Assembly: GCA_902491345.1 (NCBI GenBank)
Contig: CABUHI010000002.1
Location: 105,254-169,253, forward strand
Origin: an uncultured Collinsella sp.
Lineage (GTDB): Bacteria > Actinomycetota > Coriobacteriia > Coriobacteriales > Coriobacteriaceae
DNA length: 64,000 nucleotides
Reading direction: 5' to 3'
The notes under the pieces were generated by a model. It saw nothing but the letters and a program-made list of their open reading frames with translations, was not told the DNA's origin and did not search any database. The position numbers and the translations under genes were made by a program. Positions 1 to 8,890 of the stretch are shown here, piece by piece; the first letter of the stretch is position 1, and each line of letters begins with the position of its first letter.

Positions 1-3000
1 GCATCGAGGTCGACAACACCGACGTTCACAGCCTGCTGGGCAATGTGGCCTACGTTTATGCAGCGCCGGGCAAGAGCGTACAGTTCGCCGTGGGGACGGG
101 CTCGTCGGCTGCAAAGTACACCGGCAAGACCAATAAACTCGGCCGTGCCAAGATTGAATACGACCTGCCGCAGGATACGCTTGCCGCCGAGCGTGTGACG
201 CTCGAAGCGCGCGTGGGCTCGACCGATGTTGCCGCCGCTGCTGCCGAGGTAACGGCTCGCAATTATGTGCGCTATGTTCCGAGCGCTTCGGTCTGGAACT
301 TTGATGTGACGTATCGTGGCGGTACGCAAAACTTGGTCAAGGACGGCAAGGACACCGGCAAGAGCCTGTGGACCTTCCATCATCTGCCACAAAAGAAGAA
401 CGCCTACTGGACGTTCGATATTACGCTCGAGGTGGGCAACGAAGAGGCCGCCGACACGCTCGACCTGTACGTGGACTGCGTGGATGGCAAGACGGTGACG
501 ATTCCTCTGACTCAAAAGTCGCGCGAGGGCACCCGCGTGCGCTATGCGGCGGAGTATGTGGACGAGGGCTACCTTAAGCTGCTTAATGAGTTTAACAAGG
601 CGAATGACTCGACCTATGTGAACTGCGGCAACTTTGAGCAAATCTTTATGCCGCAGACCTGCCGCATCTCCAATGCCCAGCTTATGACCATGCTGAGTTT
701 TGACGCCAAAGCTTCGGCCAAAAAGCATTCCGCCGCGGCCGAGGAGCGCCAGCAGGAGTTCTCGAATGCCGTGCAGCAGTGGCACGAGTATATGATGGAT
801 AACTCGTTTAATGATGTCGACGAGGCCTTTAACGACGCGATTGACCAGATGGTCGCCGATGCGTTTGCCGAAGAGGACAAGGACGGTAAAGAGGACGAAG
901 CCCAAGGTGGAGCTGCGCGTAAGGCTCGTCGCGCCCCTGCCGCCAGCGACGGCGAGGGTGATGGTGCTGGCAACGACGAGGCCGCGCAGTTTGCGGCTGA
1001 GCTCAAGGCCGCGGTCGGCGGGTCGTCGGCGCTGCTGACCCAGCAGGGCGACAGCTATGGCGTCAATGTGGACAAGATGATCTTTGAGGATGCTTACGGC
1101 ACCAGCGAGGATTGGTATCAGGAACTCGCGGCGGCCCAGGGCGCGAACGCTGCGGATGCGGCCGCCATCAAGGAGCTCGTCGACCATGCATCGCGAGCGG
1201 AGTTTATTGCCCAGCGGGCCGAGGATCTGGTGGGCCAGTCGATGGGTATCGGCCAGCTCAACCAATACGGAAGCTGGAATGACGCAACCGCTGCGGCGCT
1301 CAACAAGTGTGCGGGCATTAAGGCCAGCGAGTACAACGGCCAGTCGACGAGCGGGTTTAACGATTTGGGCCAGGCGCTCGGCAGCTCACTGAGCTACAAG
1401 GCGGCTGACGATGATACCGTCAAGGGCTTTAAGGTCGCCGCGCCCGATGGCGAGCAGACGGCCTATATCGAGTCGGAATTTATCGAGAACTCCAATAACA
1501 ACAAGAACCAGGCGCTTCTGTTTAACTCGATCGCCATGCAGTGCGACATTCTGGACGACCTGTACGACAACTGGAATGTGGTCCATAGCCTCAACAACTC
1601 CAAGGTGCGCGGATGGCTCATGGCCTGGAAGCGCAACGGCGACGTGAGCGCCCATATGAAGCTCATCCGCACGATCCGTTCGCTCAAGAGCTATAAGATC
1701 GAGTGCGAGATGTTCGGACAGGTCTTTAAGACCGATGCGTGGAAGGCGGCCGGCCAGGCGTTTCCCGCGGCGACCCAGGGCATCGGCATCTTTACCGGCA
1801 TTTACGGCGTGAACGATGCCAGCAAGAACTGGGAGAACGTGAATGTCCGTATGCAGAAGGTGAAGGGCGAGCGCGAGGGCTATGAGCTTCAGCATACACG
1901 CTTGCTTGCCAAGCCCGAGAAGACCGAGGACGACTGGAAGTGCATTTACGCGCTGCGCGATGCCATGGAGAAGGCGCGTGCGTTTGAGGATCTGCTGTAT
2001 CGCCAGCTCTGCCACGACAGCACCGATGTGGCGGTGGGCTCCATTATGACAATCGCCGGCGTGCTGACGGCCGGTTCGGCGGGTACCGTGGTGGGCGCTG
2101 CCTATGACGCGGCTTCGACCAGCGTAGGCTCGGAGCGCGCGATTAAGCTGACCAATGCCGAATGCGCCTACGATGTTGCCTGCGAGCAGGTGGAGCGCGC
2201 GTGCCAGAATCGTATTACGGTCAACTGGGGCGAGCTGACCGATGCCGAGGTCTACAAGGCCAACAAGGACGGCTTGATCTCGGACGAGAAGATGCAGTCG
2301 ATCTTCGAGGCGCGTTATCGCAATGTGGCTGCCAAGGCTGCACCCGATCCTGCGGGCGTGGTGTACGAGGGCCTGCTGTCCAATGCGGTTGAAGGCGCGA
2401 CGGTTGAGCTGTGGAGCGCCGACGATGCGGCCGGTACCAATGCAGTGCGTTGGGATGCCGAGGAGTATGAGCAGGACAATCCGCTTGCAACGGGCGCGGA
2501 CGGTGCGTACAACTGGAATACGCCGACCGGCTGGTATCAGGTGCGCGTGACCAAGGACGGGTATGGGGAGGCGCGTTCGGCTTGGCTGCGCGTGCCGCCG
2601 ATTCAGACTGAGGTGAACATTGGCTTGGTGTCGACGGCGGCGCCCGAGGTGGCTTCGGCCCATGCCTATACCGATTGCGTCGAGGTTGAGTTTACGCAGT
2701 ATATGGACGCGAGCGACGATACCCCGGTCGCATTGTGCGCGCAGGGCTTGGGCGACGTGACGTATACGTGGCTCGACAAACAGGACGATCCCAATGGCAA
2801 GCCGCTGTCGCGCGTGCTGCGTATTCGCTATGCCGATGCGCGTGAGGCGGGCTCGACGGTGGCGTTTGAGCTCGACGGTGCTCGCAACTACGCCGGCACG
2901 GACATGGTGCGCTGGGCAAGTGGTGAGCTTGTCGTGGGCGTTCGTGCCGACAAGCTCAAGCTCAACGTGGAGCAGGCCGTGACCATGCTTGATGGCAGTG

Positions 3001-3833
3001 ACTTTGAGCTGGTGGCGCACGTGACCGATAAGGCGGGCAAGCCGTTTGCGGGCGCCAAGGTTAGTGTTGGGCTGGAGTCCTCGGCTATCTGCTCTGTCGA
3101 TGCCACCCAGGCCGTGACGGGCGAGGACGGCGCGGCGACGTTTGTGCTGCATGGTGCTCTGCCCGGTTTGACGACGTTGACGGCGGCGGTGGACGGCACG
3201 GCGCTGTCCAAGCAGGTCGACGTTCGCGTGTCTGCCGAGGCAGTGCGACCGGCGCGACCGGTGGCGACGATTGGTGCGACGACGTTTGGTGCATGGTCGC
3301 CCAAGGAGAACTACATTACGGTGCCCAAGGGCACGAAGTTGGAGCTTTCTGCCGAGGATGGCACGACGATTTGGTACACCACCAACGACACCTGCCCCTG
3401 CCGTGACGAAGGCCGCGTAAAGTACACCGAGCCTATTGCGCTCGATAGCAACATGTATGTGCGCATTGCGGCACAGCGCCCTGGCATGTCGTACAGCGAG
3501 TATTCCGAGCGTCTGAACATTACGATCACGGTGACCGATGAGCCGACGCCTGAGCCGACGCCCGAGCCGGACCCGACGCCTGACGGCGGCGAGCAGGGCG
3601 GCGGTACGGATGGCTCTGGTGGCGCCGGGGTCCCTGCGGGCAGTTCGACTTCGACGACGACCACGGTGACGACGGACAAGTCCAAGGGTAAGGGCGAGAA
3701 CGGCAAGAAGTCCGGCGGCACGGAGCTTGCCAGCACGGGTGACTCCGCCGCGATGACGGTCGCTGCTCTGAGTATCGCCGGCGCAACCGTTGCCGCGGCC
3801 GGCATCGCCGCGACCAAGCGTCGCAAGCGTTAG
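1..3833 (+). CDS. Large wall-anchored surface protein, 5' end outside window
   Basis: The reading frame is open from base 3, so the true start lies upstream; about 1276 residues are visible. Most of the chain has no family I recognise and has long Ala/Glu-rich helical stretches. Near base 2350 there is a transthyretin/carboxypeptidase-regulatory-like domain (GVVYEGLLSNAVEGATVELW). Around 2960-3220 an Ig-like bacterial domain follows, and around 3270-3530 a chitobiase/beta-hexosaminidase C-terminal-like domain (TTIWYTTNDT). A Thr-Pro-Glu linker then leads to the sorting signal LASTGD, a hydrophobic segment and the tail KRRKR. LAxTG is the form associated with class E sortases, whereas the adhesin at 34792 has LPTTG. 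Its role is probably extracellular binding or scaffolding. No sortase is encoded here. Confidence 0.8.
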   Translation, partial: IEVDNTDVHSLLGNVAYVYAAPGKSVQFAVGTGSSAAKYTGKTNKLGRAKIEYDLPQDTLAAERVTLEARVGSTDVAAAAAEVTARNYVRYVPSASVWNFDVTYRGGTQNLVKDGKDTGKSLWTFHHLPQKKNAYWTFDITLEVGNEEAADTLDLYVDCVDGKTVTIPLTQKSREGTRVRYAAEYVDEGYLKLLNEFNKANDSTYVNCGNFEQIFMPQTCRISNAQLMTMLSFDAKASAKKHSAAAEERQQEFSNAVQQWHEYMMDNSFNDVDEAFNDAIDQMVADAFAEEDKDGKEDEAQGGAARKARRAPAASDGEGDGAGNDEAAQFAAELKAAVGGSSALLTQQGDSYGVNVDKMIFEDAYGTSEDWYQELAAAQGANAADAAAIKELVDHASRAEFIAQRAEDLVGQSMGIGQLNQYGSWNDATAAALNKCAGIKASEYNGQSTSGFNDLGQALGSSLSYKAADDDTVKGFKVAAPDGEQTAYIESEFIENSNNNKNQALLFNSIAMQCDILDDLYDNWNVVHSLNNSKVRGWLMAWKRNGDVSAHMKLIRTIRSLKSYKIECEMFGQVFKTDAWKAAGQAFPAATQGIGIFTGIYGVNDASKNWENVNVRMQKVKGEREGYELQHTRLLAKPEKTEDDWKCIYALRDAMEKARAFEDLLYRQLCHDSTDVAVGSIMTIAGVLTAGSAGTVVGAAYDAASTSVGSERAIKLTNAECAYDVACEQVERACQNRITVNWGELTDAEVYKANKDGLISDEKMQSIFEARYRNVAAKAAPDPAGVVYEGLLSNAVEGATVELWSADDAAGTNAVRWDAEEYEQDNPLATGADGAYNWNTPTGWYQVRVTKDGYGEARSAWLRVPPIQTEVNIGLVSTAAPEVASAHAYTDCVEVEFTQYMDASDDTPVALCAQGLGDVTYTWLDKQDDPNGKPLSRVLRIRYADAREAGSTVAFELDGARNYAGTDMVRWASGELVVGVRADKLKLNVEQAVTMLDGSDFELVAHVTDKAGKPFAGAKVSVGLESSAICSVDATQAVTGEDGAATFVLHGALPGLTTLTAAVDGTALSKQVDVRVSAEAVRPARPVATIGATTFGAWSPKENYITVPKGTKLELSAEDGTTIWYTTNDTCPCRDEGRVKYTEPIALDSNMYVRIAAQRPGMSYSEYSERLNITITVTDEPTPEPTPEPDPTPDGGEQGGGTDGSGGAGVPAGSSTSTTTTVTTDKSKGKGENGKKSGGTELASTGDSAAMTVAALSIAGATVAAAGIAATKRRKR

Positions 3834-3870
3834 GTTTTGGCGACAGCGCCCATCCTCGGCTTTAGCAAAA

Positions 3871-4086
3871 TCTCAATCTGTAACACCAAGCCAGATATTT
3901 GGGCTCCAGGTGTTACAGATTGAGATGAACTGTTCGGCTGCCAACCTAATGTCTCGATCTGTAACACCAGGCGGGATATTTGGTCTCTAACTGTTACAGA
4001 TTGAGACAAAACGGAGGCGGTTGGAGTGATGTCTCGATCTGTAACAACTACGATGCTCAACAGGGTCTAACTGTTACAGATTGAGA
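3871..4086. repeat. Array A: three 55-bp palindromes at 81/80-bp spacing
   Basis: Units lie at 3871-3925, 3952-4006 and 4032-4086. Each has a 15-base left arm of the form TCTCRATCTGTAACA and a right arm TGTTACAGATTGAGA around a variable 25-base centre. They are separated by 26 and 25 bases of unrelated sequence. Unit 1 arms pair perfectly; units 2 and 3 have one G-T position. The same three-unit architecture recurs at 25155-25370. The array lies between the stop of the surface protein and the convergent nfnB gene, so it may also act in termination, but no function is known to me. Confidence 0.9.
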
Positions 4087-4109
4087 CAAAACGACCGACC
4101 AAGTCCCAA

Positions 4110-4144
4110 ACCACCACAAAGGTGCCTGTCCCCTTTGTGGTGGT
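4110..4144. repeat. Perfect 13-bp-arm palindrome with GGTGCCTGTCCCC core
   Basis: Arms ACCACCACAAAGG (4110-4122) and CCTTTGTGGTGGT (4132-4144) pair perfectly around a 9-base loop. The loop and inner arms contain GGTGCCTGTCCCC, a sequence I associate with REP-type elements in many genomes. It lies directly after array A. Confidence 0.8.
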
Positions 4145-4162
4145 GGAACGGTCGGCATAGAA

Positions 4163-4198
4163 AAAGTCCCCGCCGGGCGTGTGCTCGACGGGGACTTT
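4163..4198 (-). terminator. Rho-independent terminator of nfnA-nfnB
   Basis: On the minus strand AAAGTCCCCGTCG (4198-4186) pairs with CGGCGGGGACTTT (4175-4163), with one G-U pair, and is followed by a T run. It lies about 30 bases past the nfnB stop. Confidence 0.8.
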
Positions 4199-4226
4199 GC
4201 CGTTTGATGGCTAGCGCTGCAGGTGA

Positions 4227-5636
4227 TTACTCGCCCAGCAGGCTCTTGGTGATGGAAGCGGCGGCCTTCTTGCCGGCGCCCATCGCCAGAATGACCGTTG
4301 CGGCACCGGTGACGATGTCGCCGCCGGCCCAGATACGGGGATCGGTGGTCTGGCCGGTCTCCTCGTCGGCGACGATGTAGCCCCACTTGTTGAGCTCCAT
4401 CTTGCCGCCGATCTTGGCAGCGAAGGGGTTGGCGTTGGTGCCGATAGCCGAGATCGCGACGTCGCAGGGGATCTCCTCGATGGCGCCCTCGATGGGCACC
4501 GGGCGACGGCGGCCGGACTCGTCGGGCTCGCCGAGCTCCATCTTCTGGACCTTGACGGCGCACACGGAGCCGTCCTCGCCAGCGACAAACTCGAGCGGGG
4601 AGACGAGCGGTAGAACCTCGACGCCCTCGGCCTTGGCATGGTGCAGCTCGGCGCGACGGCAGGGCATCTCATCCTCGGTACGACGATAGGCGATGATGGC
4701 GTGCTCGGCGCCCAGGCGCTTGGCGGTACGGACGGCGTCCATAGCCACGTTGCCGCCACCAAAGACGACGACGTTCTTGCCGTGCTTGGTGGGGGTGTCG
4801 TACTCGGGGAACTTGTTGGCCTTCATCAGGTTCACGCGGGTGAGGTACTCGTTCGCGAAGAAGACGTTGGGCAGGTTCTCGCCGGGGACGTTGAGGAACT
4901 TGGGCAGGCCGGCGCCAGTCGCCACGTAGATGGCGTCGAAGCCCTGCTCGAACAGCTCCTCGGCCGCGGCCATGTTGCCCACGACGGAGTTGTACTCAAA
5001 CTTGACGCCCATGTCCTCCAGGCCGTCAATCTCGCGCTTGACGACTGCCTTGGGCAGACGGAACTCGGGGATGCCGTAGACCAGCACGCCGCCGCCGGTG
5101 AAGAATGCCTCGAAGACGGTGACGTCAAAGCCGTTACGGGCGAGCTCGCCGGCGCAGGTGATGCCGGACGGGCCGGAGCCGACGACGGCGACCTTCTTGC
5201 CGTTCTTGGGGGCCATCTTGGGCGTGGAGGCGAGCTCGGGGCGATCACCCAGGAAGCGCTCGAGCTGGCCGATGGCCACGGGCTCGGACTTCTTACCACG
5301 GATGCACTTGCCCTCGCACTGGTTCTCCTGCGGGCAGACGCGGCCGCAGATAGCGGGAAGCATGGAGTCCTCGCGGATGGTATCGAGGGCGCCGCCGAAG
5401 TCCTTCTCGCGGATCTGCTCGATAAAGCGGGGGATGTTGATGTTGACGGGGCAGCCCTCAACACAGAACGGCTTCTTGCAGTTGAGGCAGCGCTCGGCCT
5501 CGGCCAGCGCCATCTCCTCGGTGAAGCCCTTGTCGACGGGGCGGAAGTCGCAGGCGCGCTCGGCAGCCGGCTCCTCGTTATCGGGGGTGCGGGGCGACTT
5601 CATATCGGCAACGAAACGACCGTTAACTAGTGGCAT
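4227..5636 (-). CDS. nfnB: NADH-dependent reduced ferredoxin:NADP+ oxidoreductase, large subunit (NfnB)
   Basis: This 469-residue flavoprotein of the glutamate synthase small-subunit family is the NADP(H)-binding half of the electron-bifurcating Nfn complex. N-terminal cysteines for two [4Fe-4S] clusters are visible: C50, C53, C58, C62 and C97, C101, C107, C111. An FAD-binding GSGPSG follows near 153-158, and a second dinucleotide fold with GGGNVAMD lies near 290. The homologous stand-alone protein can be called homotetrameric glutamate synthase GltA, but there is no large glutamate synthase gene here. The neighbour is the NfnA-type subunit, with a 10-base gene overlap, which supports Nfn. 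The complex would interconvert NADH plus reduced ferredoxin with NADPH in the cytoplasm. The start ATG lies inside nfnA behind GAGGAAAAG. Confidence 0.85.
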   Translation of the reverse strand: MPLVNGRFVADMKSPRTPDNEEPAAERACDFRPVDKGFTEEMALAEAERCLNCKKPFCVEGCPVNINIPRFIEQIREKDFGGALDTIREDSMLPAICGRVCPQENQCEGKCIRGKKSEPVAIGQLERFLGDRPELASTPKMAPKNGKKVAVVGSGPSGITCAGELARNGFDVTVFEAFFTGGGVLVYGIPEFRLPKAVVKREIDGLEDMGVKFEYNSVVGNMAAAEELFEQGFDAIYVATGAGLPKFLNVPGENLPNVFFANEYLTRVNLMKANKFPEYDTPTKHGKNVVVFGGGNVAMDAVRTAKRLGAEHAIIAYRRTEDEMPCRRAELHHAKAEGVEVLPLVSPLEFVAGEDGSVCAVKVQKMELGEPDESGRRRPVPIEGAIEEIPCDVAISAIGTNANPFAAKIGGKMELNKWGYIVADEETGQTTDPRIWAGGDIVTGAATVILAMGAGKKAAASITKSLLGE

Positions 5637-6466
5637 GCGCAGCTCTTTTCCTCATAGGCCTTGAGGGACGCGCCCTCTTCGGAACGGTAAGCGGCCTGGC
5701 GGGCACGAAGGTCATCCCAGTCGACCAGGGTGGCATCGAAGTCGGGGCCGTCGACGCACGCGAACTTGGTCACGCCGCCCACCTCGACGCGGCAGCAGCC
5801 GCACATACCGGTGCCGTCAACCATGATGGGGTTGAGCGACGCGGTGATGGGGGTGTCGTACTTCTGGGCGGTGAGGGTCGAGAACTTCATCATCGGAACG
5901 GGGCCGACGCAGAAGACCTGGCTCACGGCCTTGTCCTGCAGCAGACGCTCCAGCGGAGCGGTGACAACGCCCTGCTCGCCGTAGGAACCGTCGTCAGTGG
6001 TGATGTGGATGTGGTCCTCGTCGAGGAGCTCGCGGAACTGATCCTCCATGAGCAGGAGGTCCTTGGTGCGGGCGCCCATGATGGCGTGCACCTCGTGACC
6101 GGTCTCGACCAGGTGCTTGGCGACCGGGAAGGCAATTGCCAGGCCGACGCCGCCGCCAATGACGGCACAGGGGCCCTCGGCCATCTCGGTGGGAACGCCC
6201 AGCGGGCCCACGACGTCGCGCAGCGACTCGCCGGCCTCGTAGGTGGAAAGCATCTCGGTGGTCTTGCCGATCACCATGAAGATGAACTCGACCCAGCCCT
6301 CGTCACCGTTCCAGCCGGCCAGAGTAAACGGGACACGCTCGCCCGTCTCGTTGGCGCGAACCATGAGGAACTGTCCAGCGTGCGCATGCTTGGCGATTGC
6401 AGGCGCCTCGATGCGGAACTTGAACACCTTCTCCGAGAACTGCGTCTTCTCCAGGATCTTATACAT
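5627..6466 (-). CDS. nfnA: NfnA: FAD/NAD-binding and [2Fe-2S] subunit of the ferredoxin:NADP+ oxidoreductase
   Basis: This 279-residue protein belongs to the ferredoxin-NADP reductase-like/dihydroorotate dehydrogenase electron-transfer (PyrK-like) family. An FAD barrel comes first (VPFTLAGW near 45-55), then the NAD-binding fold (VIGGGVGLAIAFPVAKHL). The C-terminal cysteine cluster (MCGCCRVEV, then FACVDGP) is typical of the [2Fe-2S] site. A PyrK role is less likely because no pyrD lies nearby and nfnB follows with overlapping ends. The start ATG is preceded by GAGAGGGG. The gene heads a two-gene minus-strand operon with its terminator at 4163-4198. Confidence 0.85.
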   Translation of the reverse strand: MYKILEKTQFSEKVFKFRIEAPAIAKHAHAGQFLMVRANETGERVPFTLAGWNGDEGWVEFIFMVIGKTTEMLSTYEAGESLRDVVGPLGVPTEMAEGPCAVIGGGVGLAIAFPVAKHLVETGHEVHAIMGARTKDLLLMEDQFRELLDEDHIHITTDDGSYGEQGVVTAPLERLLQDKAVSQVFCVGPVPMMKFSTLTAQKYDTPITASLNPIMVDGTGMCGCCRVEVGGVTKFACVDGPDFDATLVDWDDLRARQAAYRSEEGASLKAYEEKSCACH

Positions 6467-6649
6467 AGAACCCCTCTCTTGTTAGGGCCGCCGAACCGTG
6501 CCTCCACGGAAATGGACGGTAGCCCGAATAAAACCGTACGCGCACAGGCGTTGTGCAGACATACGGTGCAAATTATACCCTCATGGACATGTCGCTTACG
6601 TGTGTCTTTGGCAGGTGGGAGCAGGGTTTATCCACTTTGGCCTACCAAA

Positions 6650-6829
6650 TAGGGGCAGGTTTATTTTGGTCAGCCTTATCGGGTAAAACGGCAAAGGGGG
6701 CCGGCCTCGGGTTGTGATGAGGCCGGCCCCCTTTGGGGTGCTATGTGTATATGGCGGCGCAGGGTTTATTGCGATGCCGCAACTAGGGCGTTTCCGCAGA
6801 TAAAACCTGCCAAAATAAACCTGTCCCTA
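6650..6829. repeat. Widely spaced inverted repeat flanking the pth terminator
   Basis: TAGGGGCAGGTTTATTTTGG (6650-6669) is matched by the reverse complement of 6810-6829 at 19 of 20 positions. The arms enclose the pth terminator hairpin. A degenerate extra copy of the arm, CAGGGTTTATCCACTTTGG, sits at 6622-6640. The stretch 6467-6840 holds no gene: apart from these arms, the terminator and the nfnA promoter region I see nothing in it. Confidence 0.75.
6693..6734 (-). terminator. Strong hairpin terminator downstream of pth
   Basis: The 16-base arms 6693-6708 and 6719-6734 (AAAGGGGGCCGGCCTC and its exact complement) enclose a 10-base loop. On the minus strand the stem is followed by GCCGTTTTACC. 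It lies about 107 bases past the pth stop. Confidence 0.75.
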
Positions 6830-6840
6830 AATGATAGGTT

Positions 6841-7470
6841 TTAGTGCTTGCCGTTGGCGGAGGCGGCGCCGTTGACATGGTCGCGGGCATAGACCACGCC
6901 GTGCACAATCGCCAGGCCGGCGGCGTCGGCCGCGCGGGCGCAGGTGTCCTGGAAATCCTCGGCCTCGCGGGCGCGCAGCTGCTTAAGCACGTAGTCGGCG
7001 ACGGCCATCTTGCCGGGAGGGTTGCCGATGCCGGTGCGGATGCGGCTGAAGTCGCGGCTGCCCATCTTGTCGATGATGGAGCGCAGGCCGTTGTGACCGG
7101 CATGGCCGCCGCCCACCTTAACACGCACGTCGCCGGCGGGAATATCGAGCTCGTCGTGGATTACGAGCAGTTCCTCGGCCTTGATCTTGTACTCGCGGCA
7201 GAGCTTGGAGATGGGACCGCCCGAGGTATTCATGTACGACTGCGGCTTGACCAGCACAATCTGGCGCTTGCCGCCCTCTTCCTCGGGGTCGTTGATGTTG
7301 ATGAGCGCGACCTCGGCGCCGGCCTGGTTTTTCCAGTACGTGACGCCGGCCTGACGGGCCAGCTCGTCGATTGCCTTAAAGCCGGCGTTGTGGCGGGTCT
7401 CGGCATATTCCTCGCCCGGGTTGCCAAGTCCGGCAACCATGCGAATCTTAAGCGGCTGTGCAGCTGCCAT
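6841..7470 (-). CDS. pth: Peptidyl-tRNA hydrolase
   Basis: This 209-residue protein has the usual family length and hydrolyses peptidyl-tRNA released from stalled ribosomes, recycling tRNA. The substrate-binding and catalytic motifs are intact: GLGNPGEEYAETRHNAGF near 15-32 including the catalytic His, HDELDIPAG with the Asp near 103, and GGGHAGHNGLRSI. GGAGG stands 7 bases before the ATG. It lies downstream of prs and glmU on the same strand, matching the glmU-prs-pth order known from Bacillus and relatives. Confidence 0.95.
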   Translation of the reverse strand: MAAAQPLKIRMVAGLGNPGEEYAETRHNAGFKAIDELARQAGVTYWKNQAGAEVALININDPEEEGGKRQIVLVKPQSYMNTSGGPISKLCREYKIKAEELLVIHDELDIPAGDVRVKVGGGHAGHNGLRSIIDKMGSRDFSRIRTGIGNPPGKMAVADYVLKQLRAREAEDFQDTCARAADAAGLAIVHGVVYARDHVNGAASANGKH

Positions 7471-7585
7471 ATTTGTCCTCCGTTACGTAAAAAAGTTCAA
7501 TCAACGACAAAGGCTACCACGCCCGCCGAAGGCGAGGAAAGGTTGCAGCAAAGTCATTTCAGAAAACAGCTGCCCCGAGACAGCA

Positions 7586-7690
7586 GGAAGCCCCGGACAC
7601 GCCGGGAGGGGTTATCAAAGCGAACATCCCGCAGCCGCAAAGCGGCGAGGACGTTCGCGTGATAACCCCGCAGGCGTGTCCGGGGCTTCC
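7586..7690. repeat. 105-bp long imperfect hairpin between prs and pth
   Basis: Outer arms GGAAGCCCCGGACACGCC (7586-7603) and the exact complement at 7673-7690 enclose a second pair (GGGGTTATC with GATAACCCC), a third (GCGAAC with GTTCGC) and an inner GCCGC/GCGGC stem. The element fills most of the gap between prs and pth. It may serve as the prs terminator on the minus strand, but only a short T-rich tail follows. Confidence 0.8.
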
Positions 7691-7713
7691 GGAGGGATGC
7701 GAGGGTCGAGCGA

Positions 7714-8700
7714 CTACAGCGCGAAGTCGCCGCCGACGAGCGTGGAGACGGGCTCCTCGTGGTAAACGGCGGAGATGGCCTGAGCGAACTCCTCGGCGAC
7801 CGAGATGGTCTTGATCTTGCCGCCGACCTCGACGGGAATGGCGTCGGTGACGACGCACTCGACGATCGGGGCGTCGTTCAGGCGCTCGATGGCCGGACCG
7901 GAGAAGATGCCGTGGGTGGCGCAGACGTAGATGTCGCCAGCGCCCATAGCCTTGAGCTCCTTGACGTTGGCGCACAGGGTGCCCGCGGTGTCGATCATGT
8001 CGTCATTGATGACGCAGGTCTTGCCCTTGATGTCACCGATGATGCCCATGACCTCGGCGGCGTTGTGGCGCGGACGGCCCTTGTGGGCGATGGCCAGGTC
8101 GCAGCCGAGCATGTCGGACAGCTTCTTGGCGGCCTTGGCGCGGCCCACATCGGGGGAGACGACAACCAGGTTGTCGGTGTCGAAGTGCATGTCGTTGTAG
8201 TACTGGCCAAACAGCGGCAGTGCGGACAGGTGGTTAACCGGGATATCGAAGAAGCCCTGGATCTGGCCCTGGTGCAGGTCGAGGGTGATGATGCGGTTGA
8301 CGCCGGCGCGCTCGAGCAGGTTGGCGACGAGGCGGGCGGTGATGGGCTCACGCGGGCCGGCCTTGCGGTCCTGGCGGGCATAGCCGTAGTGGGTGATAAC
8401 GGCGGTGATGGAGCGGGCGGATGCGCGCTTGGCAGCGTCGGTGGCGATGAGCAGCTCCATGAGCATGTCGTTGACGTTGCCGCCGGCCACGGACTGAATC
8501 AGGAAGACGTCGGCGCCGCGGACGGTCTCGTCGTAGCGGGCGTAAATCTCACCGTTGGCGAACTGCTTTAGCGTAAGGCCCGAAAGCTCGACCCCAAGGT
8601 ACTCAGCGATCTTCTGAGCGAGGGGACGGTTGGAGGAACCGGAATACACGCGGATGGACTTGCGCATATTCTCCGACTTCTCGGGATCATTAATCGGCAT
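7714..8700 (-). CDS. prs: Ribose-phosphate pyrophosphokinase
   Basis: This 328-residue enzyme makes phosphoribosyl pyrophosphate from ribose 5-phosphate and ATP for nucleotide, His and Trp synthesis. Diagnostic stretches are visible: the N-terminal SGSSNRPLAQKIAEYLG, the ATP-binding GYARQDRKAGPREPITA, DLHQGQIQGFFDIPV, and the PRPP-binding DDMIDTAGTLCANVKELK loop. AGGAG precedes the ATG by 9 bases. It lies between glmU upstream and pth downstream on the same strand. Confidence 0.96.
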   Translation of the reverse strand: MPINDPEKSENMRKSIRVYSGSSNRPLAQKIAEYLGVELSGLTLKQFANGEIYARYDETVRGADVFLIQSVAGGNVNDMLMELLIATDAAKRASARSITAVITHYGYARQDRKAGPREPITARLVANLLERAGVNRIITLDLHQGQIQGFFDIPVNHLSALPLFGQYYNDMHFDTDNLVVVSPDVGRAKAAKKLSDMLGCDLAIAHKGRPRHNAAEVMGIIGDIKGKTCVINDDMIDTAGTLCANVKELKAMGAGDIYVCATHGIFSGPAIERLNDAPIVECVVTDAIPVEVGGKIKTISVAEEFAQAISAVYHEEPVSTLVGGDFAL

Positions 8701-8842
8701 TACCCTTCTCCTTTATATCGAATGCCATATAGATGCCTTTTTGCATTGTAACCGCGCGACGGGGTTTATCGAGTCTTGATAACGCCTTTACCGTCAACGG
8801 ACACGAACCGACCACTCATCCGGTCGCGCAGGCCACGATAGA

Positions 8843-8875
8843 AAAAGGAGCCGTCCCCATGGAACAGCTCCTTTT
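8843..8875 (-). terminator. Terminator downstream of glmU
   Basis: AAAAGGAGC (8843-8851) pairs with GCTCCTTTT (8867-8875). Read on the minus strand the stem ends in TTTTTC, just past the glmU stop. The remaining 8701-8842 stretch holds the likely prs promoter but no gene. Confidence 0.75.
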
Positions 8876-8890
8876 GTGCTTGGCAAAACG

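Noticed and set aside
1386..3152. Long minus-strand frame of 588 codons opposite the first surface protein
   Set aside because: Its product is His/Arg-rich, low in acidic residues and family-free, the typical shadow of a high-GC gene. The plus-strand frame has clear domains and a sorting signal.
3871..4086. Array A as a possible CRISPR
   Set aside because: Units are palindromes with variable centres, not direct repeats separated by unique spacers, only three units are present, and no cas gene is nearby.
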